From positions 62,239,993 through 62,303,992 of the forward strand of contig NC_044573.1 in NCBI RefSeq assembly GCF_901933205.1: a stretch of DNA of 64,000 nucleotides, in the 5' to 3' direction. The stretch's first letter is position 1. Each line of letters begins with the position of its first letter. This stretch comes from Camarhynchus parvulus (Eukaryota; Chordata; Aves; Passeriformes; Thraupidae). Below are positions 13,270 through 26,385 of the stretch, one piece after another. The translations under genes and the position numbers were made by a program. The notes below the pieces were generated by a model. The model was not told the origin of the DNA and ran no database searches. It saw only the letters and a program-made list of their open reading frames with translations.

Positions 13270-13875
13270 CTGGTCTGTATCAGCAATAGTTTGGCCAGCA
13301 GCACCAGGGCATTGATTGTCTCCTTGTACTCAGCACTGGTGAGACCACACCTCAAATTCTGTGTTCAGTTCTGGGCCCCTCACTGCAAGAAAGACATTGA
13401 GATGCTGGAGTGTGTCCAGAGAAGGGCAATGGAGCTGGTAAAATTCTGGAGCACAAGTCCTGTGAGGAGTAGCTGAAGGAGCTGGAGTTGTTCAGCCTGG
13501 AGAAAAGGAGGTTCACGGGGACCTTATCATTCTCTACAACTGCCTCAAAAGGAGGGTGTAGCCAGGTGGAGTTTGATCTGTTCTCCCAGGTAACAAGCAG
13601 TAGGATGAGAGGAAAAGGAATCATGCTGCACCAGTAAGATTTAGGTTAGACATCAGGAAAACTTCCTTCACCAAAAGGATTGTTCAGCATTGGAAGAAGC
13701 TGCCCAGGGAAGTGGTTGTGTCCCCACCCCTTGGAGGTGTTTAAAAGATGTGTAGATGTGGTGCTTAGGGACACAGTTTAGTGGAGCACTTGGCAGGGCT
13801 GGGTTAATGGCTGACCTGATGATCTCAAAGGTGTTTTCCAACCTAAAGGATTCTGTGATCCTATTGTATGATTCT
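13270..13875 (+). repeat. CR1 LINE 3' fragment
   Basis: The sequence follows the CR1 consensus 3' region: a CACTGGTGAGACCACACCT reverse-transcriptase tail, a TGTGTCCAGAGAAGGGCAA block, a GTTCAGCCTGGAGAA block, a TTAGGTTAGACATCAGGAAA block, and a terminal GATTCTGTGAT/ATTCTAT repeat. The open frames inside it are decayed pieces of the CR1 reverse transcriptase, not host genes. It is 5'-truncated, as is normal for CR1. Confidence 0.88.
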
Positions 13876-16800
13876 ATAGTATAATTCTTATGAGGAAGCT
13901 GTGCCTCTTCCCATCTCCTGGAGGCCTTTGTATCTAAATGATCCAATTTATGAAAACTTTTATATTTCATTAATACTTCTGTCTAGGTCTTTCAGGAAAG
14001 AACTGTGAAGACCTTTATAAGGAGTCTCAACTACCTTGAGATTAAAAGGATTAATAACTAATTAAAGGATATTAAAGAAAGTCATCCAGATTCAACTTCT
14101 GTCTCACAAAACAAGAAAAGGGTCACTGAATTAAATCCTTAGGCACTGTGTTTGAAACAAATAAAAAGAAGTACTTGTTCTATGCCACACATTATTAAAT
14201 GACACTTTGCCCACATAATCAGAAAAGAAAAATCATAAATAGTTTAAAAAGTGCAAATTATGGGAGAAATATTTATCAGGTGCAATTAAACACAAAAATT
14301 GAGAATTCCCAGTTCTTTATATATATAAGAGGCCTCTAATAAATGACCCAAAACAACAAGGCTTATAATAGGCTACAGAAACAGACAAGCAAGTGCATCA
14401 TCTGTGTCTCAGCTTCTTGCAGCTTTATTACCTGTAGTCTTTTCTTGAGGAAAGCTCAGACTCTGGAGACATTCAGAAATCTTCTCAGAGAGAATGTTAG
14501 TTGGGAAAGGTGCTCAATAGGAATACTATTTTTTAAAATTTACTTATTTACCTCTATTTCCATTAAAATACCAGCAGCATGAGCAGTACATGCTCCCTCC
14601 CTAATTTGCATAGCACACTTACTCTAAATGACAGATCTTGTTCTTGTTACCATCATACCCTCACATTGATCCAAAGCAGGACGGGGTCTCCAACATGCTG
14701 GCTGCCAGCAACTGGCCTCTGAATTAGCACAAAGCACGAGTGAACTCCACAGAAGTTGAAAGGAACTGTGAAGCAAAATTCAAGCTTCTGATTCATGCGA
14801 TTGATTACATGCATGCACCCAAATACATGGAAACTTCCATGTGCAGACTTCCTGAAGGCTGTGATACAGCATTAAGCATCGTGCCTTGCTGCGACCTCGA
14901 ACAGAACTGACAGCTCTAAATGCACTTCGAGTTAAAGCACTCTAAAGAGAAGGGAGAAGATTACATTGCCCAGAGGATCTGCTGCTGAAATGTGTGTTTG
15001 CATCAGAGTGACAAAGCCAGGGTTTGATCAGAGATGCTGCTTTTTCAGCCCGGAGTTGGCCCTGACAGGTTGCATGTGCGATGTGCCTTGCAGATATCCA
15101 GTTCCTGCCTCCTGCCCCTCCTCATGTCCAGGCTTGCACATGAATTCATAAAAGCCTTAGAGGATTTAAATAGCCTGGTTACAAAATTGTATTGAAACAT
15201 AGATACTGATGCAAATTGTACAGCCTGTTGGCACTGCATGAATCACGCCAGGCCTAGAAAGAGTCTACATTAATTCCAAATGTATTTCCATTTCCAAACT
15301 GTTCTCTTTTCATATTCATATTGTGTGTTGCCTTCATTTAGACTGTTTTCTTTCTTTTTTTTTAGTTTTCTTTTGCATCTGTTAATATTTTTGCCAAGTC
15401 TCTGTATACATAGCTAATTTCCAAAGCTTCCCTCATCCTGTTCTGTGTTTGATCTCCAGTTCTTCCAAAGAAATATATACAATGGCAATCAGACATTGAG
15501 ATAAAGAAAGAAGTATCTCTTGAACTAGTTGTTACAAACAAATCCCTATTATAAACAGAACCAAAAGAATAAGGAAAGGGTCTTTCCCACTATAAAGTTG
15601 TTTTTTTGCATCCCAGATATACACACAGTGGATTGGTGTCCTACCATTTTGGTCATCCTTACTTCTTTTGTTTGAAAAATTTATGCTACCCTTTGAAGGC
15701 TGTTTCTGGTTTCCAAGGGAAAGTGAGCAGCTCCCAAGTCACTGCCATGGGGAACACAGGCACACGGGCAGCCTCACCAACAGCACATGCACCATGCTAT
15801 TGACAGCAGTCTGCTTTCCAAAGGATGGAGAAGAAGGAAGCCGAGTCTGGCTGGTGACACTGCCACTGAGCGGGCACCTCGCTGAGATGGCTGGTGTGAA
15901 GCGCAGCCGTGTTCAGGAGATGCATTTGAGAGTGGCTATGAAACACCTGCCATTAGGAATCTGCATTTACAAAGTCAGACATAACTTTGGTGAATCTGAT
16001 GCCTGTGGGGATTAATGGGCAAGACATGCTGCTCTGTGGGCTGCAGCAGCTGCCATGAAGTCATGACACTGTTGTTCGATGTTCGCTTCCAAAAATTACA
16101 GAAGCACTTGTAACAAATACAGTTGTTCATAAATCCCTGGAATAGCCTGCTGGGTGAAAAGTTCATTAAAAGTCACATTCAATTAACAAATGACTGTCAC
16201 AGCCAGATGTGTATATCCTGAGGTACAGTTTAATATATGTCAGACACAGACAAAATGACAGGCTAAATGATGATTAGTGCTTAGCTGACAATTTCACAAA
16301 GCATCATACTAAGTAAAGGAATGCCTCTGAAATCAACAGCCTAATTTACACAGCATCAGCTAACTCGGGTGAAAATACGAAATAAGGAAAAATAGATGAT
16401 ATCCCAAAAAAAAGGAGAAATGCAATGTGCTTGCAGTCATTCCCCAGTCTATATTTCTGTTTCACCCAGCTGGGGATGAAACATTTCCCTTTCAGGTCAA
16501 TAATTAGACAAAAATTTTGTTTGAAGTAATGGACCAAAGCAACAGAGCTATAAGTACATTTCCCAAAAGACAAAAAAGGCAAGGTAGGGTGTCAAATGTG
16601 ACTGGACTTCTGAAGAGAAGCAGCATCACACAGAGGCTCAGAAGACCCTAAGTGTTCATGAGCCTTTCCAGAGCTTTGTGAAACATCCTCCAGGCCTGTC
16701 ACATATTGCCATGTTACAACAGAAAGACAGGTGGCTGAGACTGTGCTTTTATTATATGAATGTGCTGGCAACAACACTGAGTTAAGGATTTCTTCTGCCT

Positions 16801-17960
16801 ACTTCACAGATGGTCACTTTTAGCTCCATGAAAAGGTGCATCACCTCCCACAAATGGCTGTGGGCTCATGCTGGATCCAGGAGCAGCAAATGGAGCATAG
16901 GGTGGGCCACAGGCACTTGTGAGTATTGCCAGAGGGTTAAAATGAAAGCATGGTCTCCACTTAAGCTCTGCTCCACTGCAACCATCAACATCAACATGTG
17001 CTTAATTGTGTGGGTCAAGACCTGGGCTGACTTGGCAGAGCTGTGTGTCACCAGCTGGAGTGTGTTCACACGTGGTTCTGCTGGGGTGGTGTCCAGTTTA
17101 TGCATCATCATCTAGAGAGAAGACATTGACTCCTTTTGTCACACAGATCCAAGTTCCTAGTGCAACTGAAGCAGTGTAGAAAGGTTGCCAGGCCATTACC
17201 TGTGTCCTAATAGCTGAGTTTTGCAGCACGAGGCACAGAAAAGGCACAATGCAGGCACTAGAAAATGTTTGTCTGTTGGCTTTTTAGCAGTGAGAAAAGC
17301 AATGAAAATTGCTCATTTTGTGAAATAGTTTCTTAACCATCTCTGGTGTTCATGATTTTGTCTTGTCTACTCAGTGACTCCTGAACCTCTGGTGACAGAA
17401 ATTACATAGCAAGTTAGTTCAGTTGGAAGATTCACACAGTTCCTGATCTCTGGGGTTAGAAGACATTTACTTGTGTGGCTGTCTGCAAGGTGTTTCTTTA
17501 CAACTAAGGTCAGTTCAGCCTCTCAGAGCTGCTAACACTGGCTGCTGCAATAATGTCAGAAACTATATGAATTCCTGGGCTGAACTTTTTCACTTTTTCT
17601 GAGCTATCTGTCCTCTGCACACCATAGCAGTAGACAAAAGGATCACATGGGATGGGGATATGAACCAGTCCCAGGTAGAAATGTTGGGAAATTTTCCTAC
17701 CAGGAGCAGTCTTGTCAGATGCCCAGAATAAACTGTAGTTACTGGGGGAAAGTGCTAAAAAAGCAGTAAACTGAAGAAAAAAACAAGAGAAAGAAAAATA
17801 GTTGAATATGAAGAATAATCTTCAGTTTTCACAGTCTACAAGGGCCAGCATTCCTCTTGTTCATTTGTTTATGTCATACATATACAGGCTGCAGTGACAT
17901 CTCTGAGGTCTTCTCATGCTATTTATAATGTACTTGATTCTTCTGTAAGCGTTATACAAT

Positions 17961-18011
17961 AAGTGTCTCAATTTTTTTTCTCAATAAGTCTAAGTGTCTC
18001 AATTTTTTTCT
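17961..18011. repeat. 31-bp tandem duplication ending in poly-T tracts
   Basis: AAGTGTCTCAATTTTTTTT occurs at 17961 and again, with one T fewer, at 17992, a spacing of 31 bp. It is a local duplication. It places a long pyrimidine tract just upstream of the candidate exon at 18.05-18.28 kb, where it could act as a splice-acceptor tract on the + strand. Confidence 0.75.
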
Positions 18012-18044
18012 TTTTTTAAAGTAAAGCAAATAATAAACTCTCTT

Positions 18045-18281
18045 TCAGCTATAAATTCCCAGGTCTGGGAATTGTCTGCTCCTTTCAGATGGGCAGTCCC
18101 ACATGGCGTGTTAAGGTACCCAGCTTACCTTGGTCGTCCGGACAAAGCCAGGCTGATCCTCAGACTTCTGTTAAGTAGTGAGCACTGTGTAAAGGAGCTG
18201 GAGCTTTTAAAGGGACAGGAACAGGACTCTCCGTGGTTGCAACAGCTGGAAGAGCAAACAAGCACCGAGATGCATCAGTGA
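18045..18281. other. Unassigned candidate exon or alternative promoter
   Basis: Two readings compete. On the + strand, pyrimidine tracts with CTTTCAG acceptors (18048 and 18089 region) lead into an open frame that ends with TGA at 18279-18281. Its C-terminal part is charged and leucine-rich (LRLLLSSEHCVKELELLK, then SPWLQQLEEQ), more protein-like than its neighbours, but I cannot assign a family. On the - strand, a TTTAAAAG TATA-like element (18204-18211) lies about 75 bp upstream of a strong CAAG|GTAAGC donor (exon end 18129), as expected for a short first exon. Either could be chance. Confidence 0.3.
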
Positions 18282-21200
18282 CAAATGAAACATGAATCAG
18301 TAGACAGACAAAAGACAAAAGAAACAGCACTGGGAAGAATTAAGTGCATGTCATCACAAGGTGATTGGAGAACTGATATTACAGGCTTCTAAGCACATCA
18401 CTAGCTATTAATTTGGCGTTAGCTGTCATTTAAATTTAGTATCTGAGTAATCTGGACTAAAAAGTTCCAGATATAGAAGACACTAAATGCAAGTAATTTG
18501 GACTAAAATAAATCAGACAATAGAGTGGACTTGAATCTGAGTTTCCACTTCAGATATAAGGATCATTATGTTAAGAATGATGTAAGCAGTAATAAGCTTG
18601 CTTTTTGTCTTCTTGGGAGGTACTGATTTCATGGCTGGTTGAGAGAAGTCTCCAGGGAGAGAACATGTGGATACTGAGATACTAAAAGCAAAAAAATAAA
18701 TTGCCAAGAGGGGTGAAAGGACTTTTTGTCTTAGAAAAAAAAAAGAAAAGAAAAATGACAAGAGAAGATGTTTCATGAAAGAACCTCTCAGAATGAATCA
18801 GCTCCTTGGAGTGCATCAAGTTAGCTTTACAAAACAGACTGTTTCTATGTATTCACTATTCAGGAACCTTCAGTGATTCAGTGAATTAATTTATTTCAGG
18901 AAGTTTCTCAGAAGTGCCTCACCAACATTACTGGAGAATTAATCTTTATAATTCAGTTGTCAAGCAGTGTGAGTGATCACCTGTAGTCTAATTCTTGCTC
19001 CCTCATTAAATGGTCTGTGTTTCAAAAATACATTTTCCCCTAAAAAAATCATCACCTAGTCACAAAATTAATCTTAAATTTAAGCAGCCTTGAAGATCAA
19101 AGTTCTTAACTTTGTGTTTATTAGTCTCAGGAAGTGAACATGTCTAGGGCATAGACAATGGATTTGAAGATACAGGCTGACCCTCTTAAATAACCTTGTA
19201 TAAGATTATCCAGGCTCTTGTAAGATGGGAGTATTAATAAATCAGAAAATATTTAAGATCTTTAGGAGAATGATGGATTTGGAGGTCCAAAATATCATAC
19301 CAGGAAAGAGATTAAGGATGAAAATACCTGAGATTTGATCAGTTCTGAGGTAGACAGTTTGAGCTAGAATTTATCCAACAGAAAAACCATCAGCAAAGGG
19401 TTGGGGAGAGATAAGAAGTTTTAGAAAGCAGAACAGAGATATTTCTCCCTTGGTGGTAATTAAAATGGGAACCTTTCCAACCAAAACTACCAAAACAGTT
19501 GCAAGAAGAAATCATATTCATTGTCCTTATGCAAAGCCACTGAACAGGCCTATCTCCAATTTATTCATACATTATTGGGCTGCCAGAGCAGCACCTCCAT
19601 TTGCAGGCTCTCCAGGATGGTGAGAACAGCTGCAGTGATTCACACAAAAGTTTGATAACTACAGAAATCGTGCATGCAGTCTTTCCGTAACTCAACCTTA
19701 CAATGAAGTTCCTTCCTGCCACAATAATTTAGCAACAGTAAAGGGCTTGGTTACTGTAGAATGCTAAATTTTCAAATCATCACTATGTAGGGGACACAAA
19801 GCCTGAGGGTTTTTTCCACTTTCACAATCCCTGAAAGACACGTTTCCTCTAACTGTCCACTAGAAAATATTATTTCCTTTTCAGATTTGTAGACGTACCA
19901 TGGGACAGTTTACGATGTGCAGAGATGGCTGGTCTTCTACATTAAGTAACCATATTATTTGAGGGGCTGTCACTGAAAAGTTCATTTGCTATATTGTCTA
20001 GAGTTTATGCAATGTTTACTCACTTGAATGTGCCTTTAAATTTAATAGAGCTGCTACTATAATTAAGTCTTCACATAGAGACAATGTGGTTCTTGCTACA
20101 TGGGAAGTGCTAAATATAGATTTATATATTTTTTCTGGTTTGGTTTCATGCAAGAGAACCAAGAATTTCCTCTGCTACACTACAGATGTGAAATATGCAG
20201 CAAAAAGATTTTTCCCAACCAGAAAAACTGACACTTTCTTTTCAGTTGTGTGTATGGGGGGGTGTTTTGGGTTTTTTAGTTTAGTTAATTTAGAACAATA
20301 CAACTTGATCATGACAGAATAATGTCTGGAATCAGAATGTGAAACTAACAAAAGGAAAAAATGCTTTTCATTGAAACACTGAAACGGAGTGAAAAAAAAA
20401 AAACATTTTCCAAACTTTAGTTTTAATTAGCACCTATTAAAGTATAGCCCACATCCAAAGCAAAAGTATGACATCTTATTCCGAAAAACCTAAATGGCAA
20501 GATATAACTTCCATAGGGGTTTTCTCCATTTTAAGGATCTTCTAAGGATGCTTAAATGTGCATGAACCTCTTGATTATTTTGCTGTTAAACATTAACTGG
20601 GTAACAAGGTAATGTCATAGGTATCAGGAGCAAAAAGTAAAAAATATGGTACCAAGCATAAACAGTTTGAAGGTGAAACTACCTTAAACTTGGTTGTTCC
20701 AATGCACATTTTTATTGCAGACAGTTCTCCTTCAAATTCATTATATTCTTATTTCATCTAGGTTTTCTTTCTCTCCTAGATCACACAGTGCAAACTGAGG
20801 TGGTGTTGCTGCCTTAAGACTCCCTTCCACAAAAGCCATGAGATAGTCACAGATGTGCCAGTGTAGAAGTACAATGGATCTATAGTTTGCTCCCCTTTTT
20901 TCACTCCCTGGAGCATGAAAGTTTCTGGGCCTGATCTTTTCCCTTTCCCTTTTCACCTTTAAAAGCCCCACTTTTTCTGCTAATGGCACATCTAGTCTTG
21001 ACATGAGAATGACAGAGTGGTCCACAAAATGGTGCCAGCCTTCCCAGCTCTTTTGCACTTTCTATCTGTTGTGCTTTCTTTAGGAAATGTGCATAAAGAC
21101 TTGTATAAACATGAGTTCCAGCATATATACTGTTGCATATGAAAATACCTGCTAATACAGGGAATTCTAGGAATGTTACCTGGGGTTCAGGACAACATCT

Positions 21201-21418
21201 GTCACTAGCAAAGCTGGCAAGGATAAAAACATAACACTGTAAATTCAATTTATAGGCATGGTATAATGGAAAATTAATTCATTATGAGTTTAACATATTC
21301 CTTTTGCACTAATGTCTGTGTTTTATATGCAAAGATATATGCTGCATATTTATAGGCCCAAACTACATCACACATATTTGGACACCAGACTGTGCCTGCT
21401 CAGATGTGCAAATCCAGA
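18282..21418. other. Non-coding stretch
   Basis: AT-rich sequence without a recognised gene or repeat family. Open frames are short, and none shows a domain or splice context that would support coding. Confidence 0.5.
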
Positions 21419-21419
21419 T

Positions 21420-21575
21420 TCATCCCATCTCCATCCCTGGAAGTGTTCAAGGCTAGGCTAGATGGAGCTCTGAGCAATCTGGTCTACTGAAATGTATCCC
21501 TGTCCTTGGCAGGGAGGTTGGAACTAGAGGATATTTAAGGTGTCTTCCAGCTCAAAGCATTCCACGATTCACTCA
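21420..21575 (+). repeat. Short CR1 LINE 3' tail
   Basis: About 155 bp matches the last part of CR1: a CCATCCCTGGAAGTGTTCAAGG block, then GAGCAATCTGGTCTA, TGTCCTTGGCAGGGAGGTTGG and TTCCAGCTCAAAGC, closing in GATTCACTC-type terminal repeats. It is a strongly 5'-truncated insertion. Confidence 0.88.
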
Positions 21576-21579
21576 AATT

Positions 21580-23845
21580 CACTGATTGTGCCCTTGTATA
21601 GGCTGCTCTCCACTTTCAGTCTCTATCATCTGTGTTAGGATATACAGGCAGGAAAGAGATTGTCTCCCTCCTGAAACACGTCTCCAGTCCTGAAACTTGG
21701 GGTCCTGTCACCAATAGCCCAAAGCCCTCTGCCCCAAGTCTCCATCTTTAAATCAATAAGAAAAACATTGGTGGGTTAACCACCATCTGCTCACTGACCA
21801 CATAGGGTGGGGGAGCTTGGGGAACCAGATGTTTATCTCAGGCACATCATTTAGGGAAGCACTGGGAAAGCTTTAGAGTTGCCTTCTATTTGGTATATTG
21901 CAAGAGATAGATGAGGGCATCCCTGGGCCAGTAATTTAGCCAAGATGATGGACACTGGATAGTGGACTTTAATCCAGCACCACTTTGACCACTACACTTA
22001 GACCTTCCTCTTTCACCATCCTCACTGGCCTAAAACTGTACCTGACCTCCTTCAGACCTGTTATATCATCTGCCTCACTTGACACAATGCTGTCACAGAT
22101 TTTACCACTTCAGAAAGAAGACAAATTCTATTTTATTCTTTTTCTTGAAGCACTGAAATTTAAGTGGGCCTCTGTTGTTGGGTAGCTTGGAGCTGGTTCT
22201 TCTAACCTTGACTTCAAGTGGGTAAGCAAGAACATTTTTATCTTCAAGCTCTGGTTCACTGCTCAGAGCTGGCAGAAAATCTCACTGCCGTTTTTACTAG
22301 ACCTTGCATGCCCACCTGAAATAGGTTTGCTGCAAGGGGATAGGCAGTTTCTGTCTTGGCTAAAGTCCTAGAGTCAAAATTAGGAGTTAATCTAGTTCAG
22401 CATTTGGAAGGTTCATGTCAGGATAGGTGTGAAAACAGTATGGCTGCTTGTGCAAGACAAAAGAGAGTGCAAAGAGGAACTGGCAGAAAGTCTCTATTAA
22501 AAAAGGAAGATTACTGAGAGTCCTGTGTTTCTCATAGCAAACTTCCAGATGTAGTGTACTGAACCAGATGTGTGCAACAAAACCTTGCTGTGCTTGGGTA
22601 ATCTCACAGGCAGAGAGAGGAAATCAGTGCTGAGCATATTCCAAAGCAGTCTCAGAAATACCAATGCTTCTGAATGCTTCCTCTAGCCAATGGCTTTTCC
22701 ATCATTGCTACAAAGTGACTGCTCCAATACCACTACTCCAGTGCAGAACACCATGAAATTATGAAATTCAGATTTAGCAGTGAATAAACACTGTTCCAGA
22801 AACCAACCTGTCAAGCCAGGAAAGAAAAATGGCAGAAGTATGTTTTTGTTGACCAGTGTGTGGTTTTTTTTTTTCTTTCATGGTATTAAATCAGTTTAAC
22901 TTTGGTTTCTGCAAAATAAGTAAGTTGTCCAACATCACAAATAAGCAACTGTTGAAGGAGAATTTTGGCTCTAAACATTCTCTCAAGGTTTTTTTTTTTT
23001 TTTTTTGAAATAGGGACTCCAAATTAGGCATGATTGGCCAGAGTGGTCTGCTAGCAGGAGGTCCAGAGAACCAGACAGTTCAGCTGAAGTTAACAGGACT
23101 GCAGAGGAATTGTTAACATATTAATTTAGGCAGTCATTGCTGAAAACAGTGATTCTTCTTCTCCCTGTTTAAAAACTGGTTCCATATGAAGTCAAAGTGT
23201 TCTGAAAATAAACTCTGATTTACTTCCTTGAATGTTCCTTGATCAGTATATCCATGGTGTGTTTTACTATTAGGCTATATTTGCACACAGGCAATTTGTT
23301 CCACTCCAAAAAATAGCAGCAAACTGTTGTTGCTTGCCAAGAGATCATAACGACAGTTTAACAGATTGAGAGAGCAATTTGCCCATTTAGTACACAGACA
23401 TAAATCTTTACACCTAACAGCTTTGTTTTAGGGCCAGCACTGCTTGCTCCTAGACCTGAACCTGCCACCAACACATGTATGGTTGCACTGGGAAAAAAGC
23501 GGCAGTGAGGAACACTTGGATTTACAAATGTTGACTTGAAGAGTGTTGCTCTCTCTAAAGTGAGTTTACACAGATGCAGAGCTCATGCTATCATCCAAAA
23601 TTTTTATATTCAGTCCTCCAGTGCTTGTGGCTGTGTGAGCCACACATGTACAAATTCCAGCTTTGCCTTCCCCACACAAGTGCAGCTCTTTGGTTGAAGG
23701 ATTATGGTCAACTTGTGCCCCCGATTGGTCTCTCAGGATTCTGCAGAGGAGGGATCTTGGTACAACTTAGCAAACTGCTGGTACCATGTTCCTTTCTCCA
23801 AAGTCTTCTAAAAACAAGAGCAATGACATATTTCAGCACTGCATC
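21580..23845. other. Non-coding stretch
   Basis: No gene is recognised. It contains two T-rich runs (22865-22876 and 22989-23006). An open frame of 103 codons at 23574-23885 runs into the following CR1 element and has no family resemblance. Confidence 0.45.
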
Positions 23846-23849
23846 CCCC

Positions 23850-24290
23850 CAATATGCTCAGAGGGCTGGAGCACCTCTCTTATAAAGGCAGGCTGAGAGA
23901 GCTGGGCTTGTTCAGCCCAGAGAAGAGAAGGCACCAGGGATACCTAATGAGGTCTTTCAGTTCTTAAAGGAAGCTTATAAAAAGAAGGGAGAGGGATTTT
24001 TTTATATGAGCAAATAGTGACGGGACAAAGGGCAATGGTTTCAAATGGAAAGACAGCAGTTTTAGGTTAGATGTTAGGAAGAAATTCTTTACTCAGAAGG
24101 TGGTGAAGCACCTAAAAAGGTTGCCCAGAGAAGCTGTGGATGCCCATTCCCTGGAAGTGTTCAAGGCCAGCTTGGATGGGGCTTTGAGCAATCTGGTCTA
24201 GTGAAAGCTGTCCCTGCCCATGGTAGGGGGCTTGGAACTAGATGATCTTTAAGGTCCCTTCCAACCCCAACCTTCCTATGATTCTATGTG
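23850..24290 (+). repeat. CR1 LINE 3' fragment
   Basis: Good match to the CR1 3' region: GGCTGGAGCACCTCTCTTAT, a GAGAGAGCTGGGCTTGTTCAGC block, a GAAGAAATTCTTTACTCAGA block, a GTTCAAGGCCAGCTTGGATGG block, and a terminal CCTATGATTCTATG. Orientation is +. It is 5'-truncated and has small internal deletions. Confidence 0.92.
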
Positions 24291-25434
24291 AAAATTATTG
24301 CTCTATTTCTAACTAAAATTATTAAGTTACAAAAGGAAGAGTCCTTTTATCATTAAAAAACCCCTACATAGTTGTTACAACTCAGTGCACAGTAAGACAC
24401 TTAGCTGAGAGTTCAGCACTAGGTCAGGGTAAGTATCCTCTTACCCAGCATTATGTCCCTGAACAAGACCAATAGCAAATGCTTCAGGAAAGAGTGTAGC
24501 TGAAGGACAAGCAGGTGGTGACAGCCTTGCCATTCCAGTTCCAGCAATTACCATTTTAAGTATTTTCTGAATAGAGACTAGAGCTGGACAATTATGCTTA
24601 ATAGCCCTCGATGGATCTGGCTAGTCGCTATTAATCGAAAAGAGAGCCTCTTTTGTCATTTTGTGACTGATTAGTTGCTTTGAAAGCCCTCAGTGAGGAC
24701 CTTGTGTAAGGCTTTTTTAGAAATCTAGGTAACTGCAGAAGCCAAATCACCCTTATTCATACATTCACTAACTTTTTGAAATAATGCTATTAGGTTTCTG
24801 CAGCACGTGTTCCCAGGGGTCTAAGCTGTGCCTCCAGAGCCTTTGTAGCACTACATTTGTTGCTCCCTCTTTTCTGGGACAACTCCCACAGCCAGTTAAA
24901 TAACAGCTAGTGGTTCAACATGTTCACATTTGTTCAAAATAGCTGGTAAGCTGCATCTGATCCCACCAATGTTATTAATGTCTTCAAAATCAGCCACAGT
25001 GCCCAAAGCATCAGTCCTAACAGCAGAATGATCCCCAAGTTCCTACTTTCTTGTTCCAGCTAAATGCTTTTATGGAGCAAATACTAAAATCCTACATCTT
25101 TAGTTCCTCATGATTACCTTTTAAGAAGATCAGAACCTCTGTATTGCTGCTCCTGACTGACAAACTTTATTCTTAGCCGAAACTTGTAATTGAGGGTAAT
25201 GACTGCCTCTAAGAATGAAAGAAAGGTCATTGATAAAACACACCTTTAACAGCTGGTGTGAATCAGTGTCGCTTCAATAATATCCCTGCACATATATAAA
25301 AAATAAATAAAAATATTATCTTCTCTTTAAATACATAAATGTTCCCCCAGTGGTTCTGCTGGCTGACTGGCTGGCTGGACAGATGAATGGATGTATTTTA
25401 AGGGTTATTAAAACAAAAAACAAACTTATTTCAG

Positions 25435-25784
25435 TAATCAACCAGCTTCAGATCTTGGCCACCTGGGCACACACTGGCTCATGCCCAGCTGTCAACCAAC
25501 ATCCCCAGGTCCTTTTCCACCAGGCAGTTTTCCAGCCACTCTTACCCCAGGCTGTAGCGCCATGTGGGGTTGTGACCCAGGTGTAGAACCCAACACTTTG
25601 TCTTGTTGAACGTCATCCCACTGGATGTGGCCCATCAATCCAGCCTGTCCAGATCCCTCTGCAGAGCCCTCCTGCCCTCCACCAAATCATGACTCCCCCC
25701 CAGCTGTGTTACCTGCAAACTGAGTGAGGGACTGCTCAATCCCCTTGTCCCTATTGTTGATGAAGATATTAAACAGGACTGGCC
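25435..25784 (-). repeat. CR1 LINE fragment, left part, interrupted by a solo LTR
   Basis: On the - strand this is the 3' half of the CR1 reverse transcriptase. In + reading it shows TTGGCCACCTGGGCACAC, GCTGTCAACCAACATCCCCA, CAGCCTGTCCAGATCCCTCT and GATATTAAACAGGACTGGCC. The element breaks exactly at GGCC (25781-25784) and resumes with GGCCCCAGCC at 26331, so a younger LTR landed in it. Confidence 0.92.
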
Positions 25785-26330
25785 TGTTATAGATGGATAA
25801 TGAGATTATTGGCTCTCACAATTAAAAGATAACTATTGTGTGAATATTAAGAAAAGCTTTAGTAATGTATAGTTATGTTATTGTAGTTTAGATGTCCTCT
25901 GTTCTCCCCATAGTTCCCTTTTTCCATATTGTTGTCCATAGTTCCCTAGACCTATTGTTGTCTAGGTCACATAAAAAGAAGGCATGCACGTGTCCCCTTA
26001 CCTGGGTCAGTTGGGAATGCAAAAGCTTGGTGCTTAGGGGATGTGGCATGGCAACACCTGACCTCCAATCAAGTTGCAAGAAAGCAGTCTCCATAGAAAA
26101 ATGGCAAAGAAGAGCTGACTGACAGACTTTGGGAAGGGCCAGGGCTGGCTGATGCAACCCCCAGGGGTATAAAAGACTGAGCATCCATCTTGAAAACGAA
26201 CTGGCCGTGTGGTATGCACAAGGGGCAGTTCCCAGCACTGCAGCTTTTTCCTTATGTAGTCCTTAGTTGTATTTTTGTTAAGGTTTAATAAACCTTTTTA
26301 AATTTTCCAAGTGAGCAGTTGTTTCTTACA
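25785..26330 (+). mobile_element. Solo LTR of an endogenous retrovirus nested in CR1
   Basis: The 546-bp element starts TGTTATAGATGG and ends GTTTCTTACA, so it has the TG...CA ends of an LTR. It carries a TATAAAAG box at 26168-26175 and an AATAAA signal at 26287-26292, in the right order for U3-R-U5 on the + strand. It is flanked by a 4-bp duplication, GGCC at 25781-25784 and 26331-26334, and the surrounding CR1 reads through perfectly if the LTR and one GGCC are ignored. No internal retroviral genes remain, so it formed by LTR-LTR recombination. The open frames over it are not genes. Confidence 0.92.
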
Positions 26331-26385
26331 GGCCCCAGCCCTGAGCTGGGGGGACACCACTCGTGGCCAGCCTCCCTCCAAGCTC
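26331..26385 (-). repeat. CR1 LINE fragment, right part after the LTR
   Basis: This continues the CR1 at 25435-25784: GGCCCCAGCCCTGAGCTGGG and GGACACCACTCGTGGCCAG follow the CR1 consensus directly after the site where the LTR interrupts it. Similarity fades around 26385. Confidence 0.88.

Noticed and set aside
13291..13624. Reverse-transcriptase-like open frame with [15 protein letters not shown]
   Set aside because: This is a decayed CR1 LINE reverse transcriptase, annotated as a repeat rather than a gene.
25888..26238. 116-codon - strand open frame
   Set aside because: It lies within the solo LTR, antisense to it, and matches no retroviral or host protein.
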